The position numbers and the translations under genes are program-made. From the NCBI GenBank assembly GCA_026002595.1, contig BOBW01000104.1, positions 1-5,367 of the forward strand: a stretch of DNA of 5,367 nt. Direction: 5' to 3'. Below, piece by piece: positions 4,990-5,367 of the stretch. Under the pieces are notes generated by a model. That model was not told the DNA's origin and searched no databases. It saw only the letters and a program-made list of their open reading frames with translations. Origin of the DNA: Spirochaetia bacterium (GTDB lineage Bacteria > Spirochaetota > Spirochaetia > Treponematales > Breznakiellaceae). Position 1 is the first letter of the stretch. Each line of letters starts with the position of its first letter.

Positions 4990-5367
4990 TTATCGAATGG
5001 ACGCTATGGCATCCTGGGTCATTTGATCGCAGCGTTCGTTTAATGGATTCCCCGCATGGCCCTTGACCCATTGCCAGGCAAGGGGAACGGCTTGCGAAAG
5101 TTCATCCAGGCGCTGCCAGAGATCCCGGTTTTTCACCGGGTCCTTGCCGCTGGTCCGCCAATTATTGCGCTTCCAGGAATGAATCCACTGGGTGATGCCT
5201 TTTTGGACATACTGGGAGTCGGTGTAGACCGTAACCTGCTCAGGGGCCTGAGGAAAGAGGGACAGAGCTTCAAGGGCGGCAATAACCGCGTCCAGTTCCA
5301 TCCGGTTATTGGTGGTGTTCTTTTCGGCGCCCCATTTTTCAGCGATGATTGCCGCCCCCTCCCCCGC
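4990..5367 (-). CDS. rnhA: Ribonuclease HI, 3' part (start lies beyond the window)
   Basis: Cleaves the RNA strand of RNA:DNA hybrids (replication primers, R-loops). The frame is open to the right edge: 22 codons precede the internal ATG at 5301 and end in KNTTNNR, which joins [13 protein letters not shown] to give the family's TTNNRMEL motif. That ATG is therefore not the start. Counted from this Met, catalytic Glu is residue 2, the next Asp is in VYTDSQYV (28), and [14 protein letters not shown] (79-92) gives the conserved His and the last Asp; [12 protein letters not shown] is also typical. The first catalytic Asp should lie outside the window. The stretch [19 protein letters not shown] looks about five residues shorter than the matching part of the E. 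coli enzyme. Repeat copy I lies inside the gene (residues 10-15 from this Met). It converges with the PC4-like gene. Confidence 0.93.
   Translation of the reverse strand, partial: AGEGAAIIAEKWGAEKNTTNNRMELDAVIAALEALSLFPQAPEQVTVYTDSQYVQKGITQWIHSWKRNNWRTSGKDPVKNRDLWQRLDELSQAVPLAWQWVKGHAGNPLNERCDQMTQDAIASIR
5257..5273 (+). repeat. Dispersed repeat copy I, inside rnhA
   Basis: Exact core at 5259-5269, flanked by GA and TCAA. On the coding (minus) strand it encodes LEALSL, just before the VTVYTDS catalytic strand, in the variable linker where the family differs in length. The tail is not A-rich here, so this copy is either eroded or constrained by the protein. Confidence 0.7.

Noticed and set aside
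1541..5269. CRISPR array interpretation of the GGGACAGAGCT repeats
   Set aside because: Copies occur on both strands at irregular distances, some inside genes, with no uniform spacers.
5299..5301. ATG at 5301 as the rnhA start
   Set aside because: The frame continues upstream with KNTTNNR, an essential family motif joined to MEL, and the first catalytic Asp has not yet been reached.

Overview
The window most likely comes from a spirochete of the genus Treponema with mid-range GC, of the termite-gut type. This is an inference from protein style (the 'FADTLVQITYFL' PgsA, a cytidylate-kinase-like protein with a degenerate P-loop), from GGAGG-type ribosome sites and from sigma70-like promoters; no rRNA or marker gene is present to prove it.

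Layout. 1-320 holds no gene: it is a run of short hairpins separated by linkers that are purine-rich on the minus strand, behind a promoter-like sequence reading leftward out of the window. 321-914 (minus) is pgsA, a phospholipid synthesis gene. Just upstream of it lies a 5'-truncated ISAs1-family insertion sequence (about 942-1537). At the join is a run of nine Gs that sits between a plausible -35 and -10 for pgsA; the start codon falls where transcription would begin and no Shine-Dalgarno is seen, which suggests a leaderless mRNA. 1556-3940 (minus) is a probable two-gene operon, a cytidylate-kinase-like protein followed by an M32 metallocarboxypeptidase, driven by a near-perfect promoter (TTGACA, 17 bp, TATACT). 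Divergent from it, 4082-4888 (plus) is a Nudix hydrolase (ADP-ribose pyrophosphatase-like) closely followed by a PC4/YdbC-type single-stranded-DNA-binding protein. Converging on that pair from the right edge is a partial ribonuclease HI gene (minus).

The genes are mostly housekeeping: membrane lipid synthesis, peptide turnover, nucleotide clean-up, and ssDNA and RNA:DNA-hybrid handling. The striking feature is a short dispersed repeat with exact core GGGACAGAGCT, usually followed by an A-rich stretch. It occurs nine times, on both strands, between 1541 and 5269. About 0.003 copies would be expected by chance. Copies lie just after stop codons, next to a promoter, as a 27-bp tandem, as an inverted pair forming a likely terminator, and in frame inside two protein-coding genes. 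It resembles the arms of REP-type palindromes mobilised by Y1 (RAYT) transposases, but no such transposase is in the window, so that assignment is inference.
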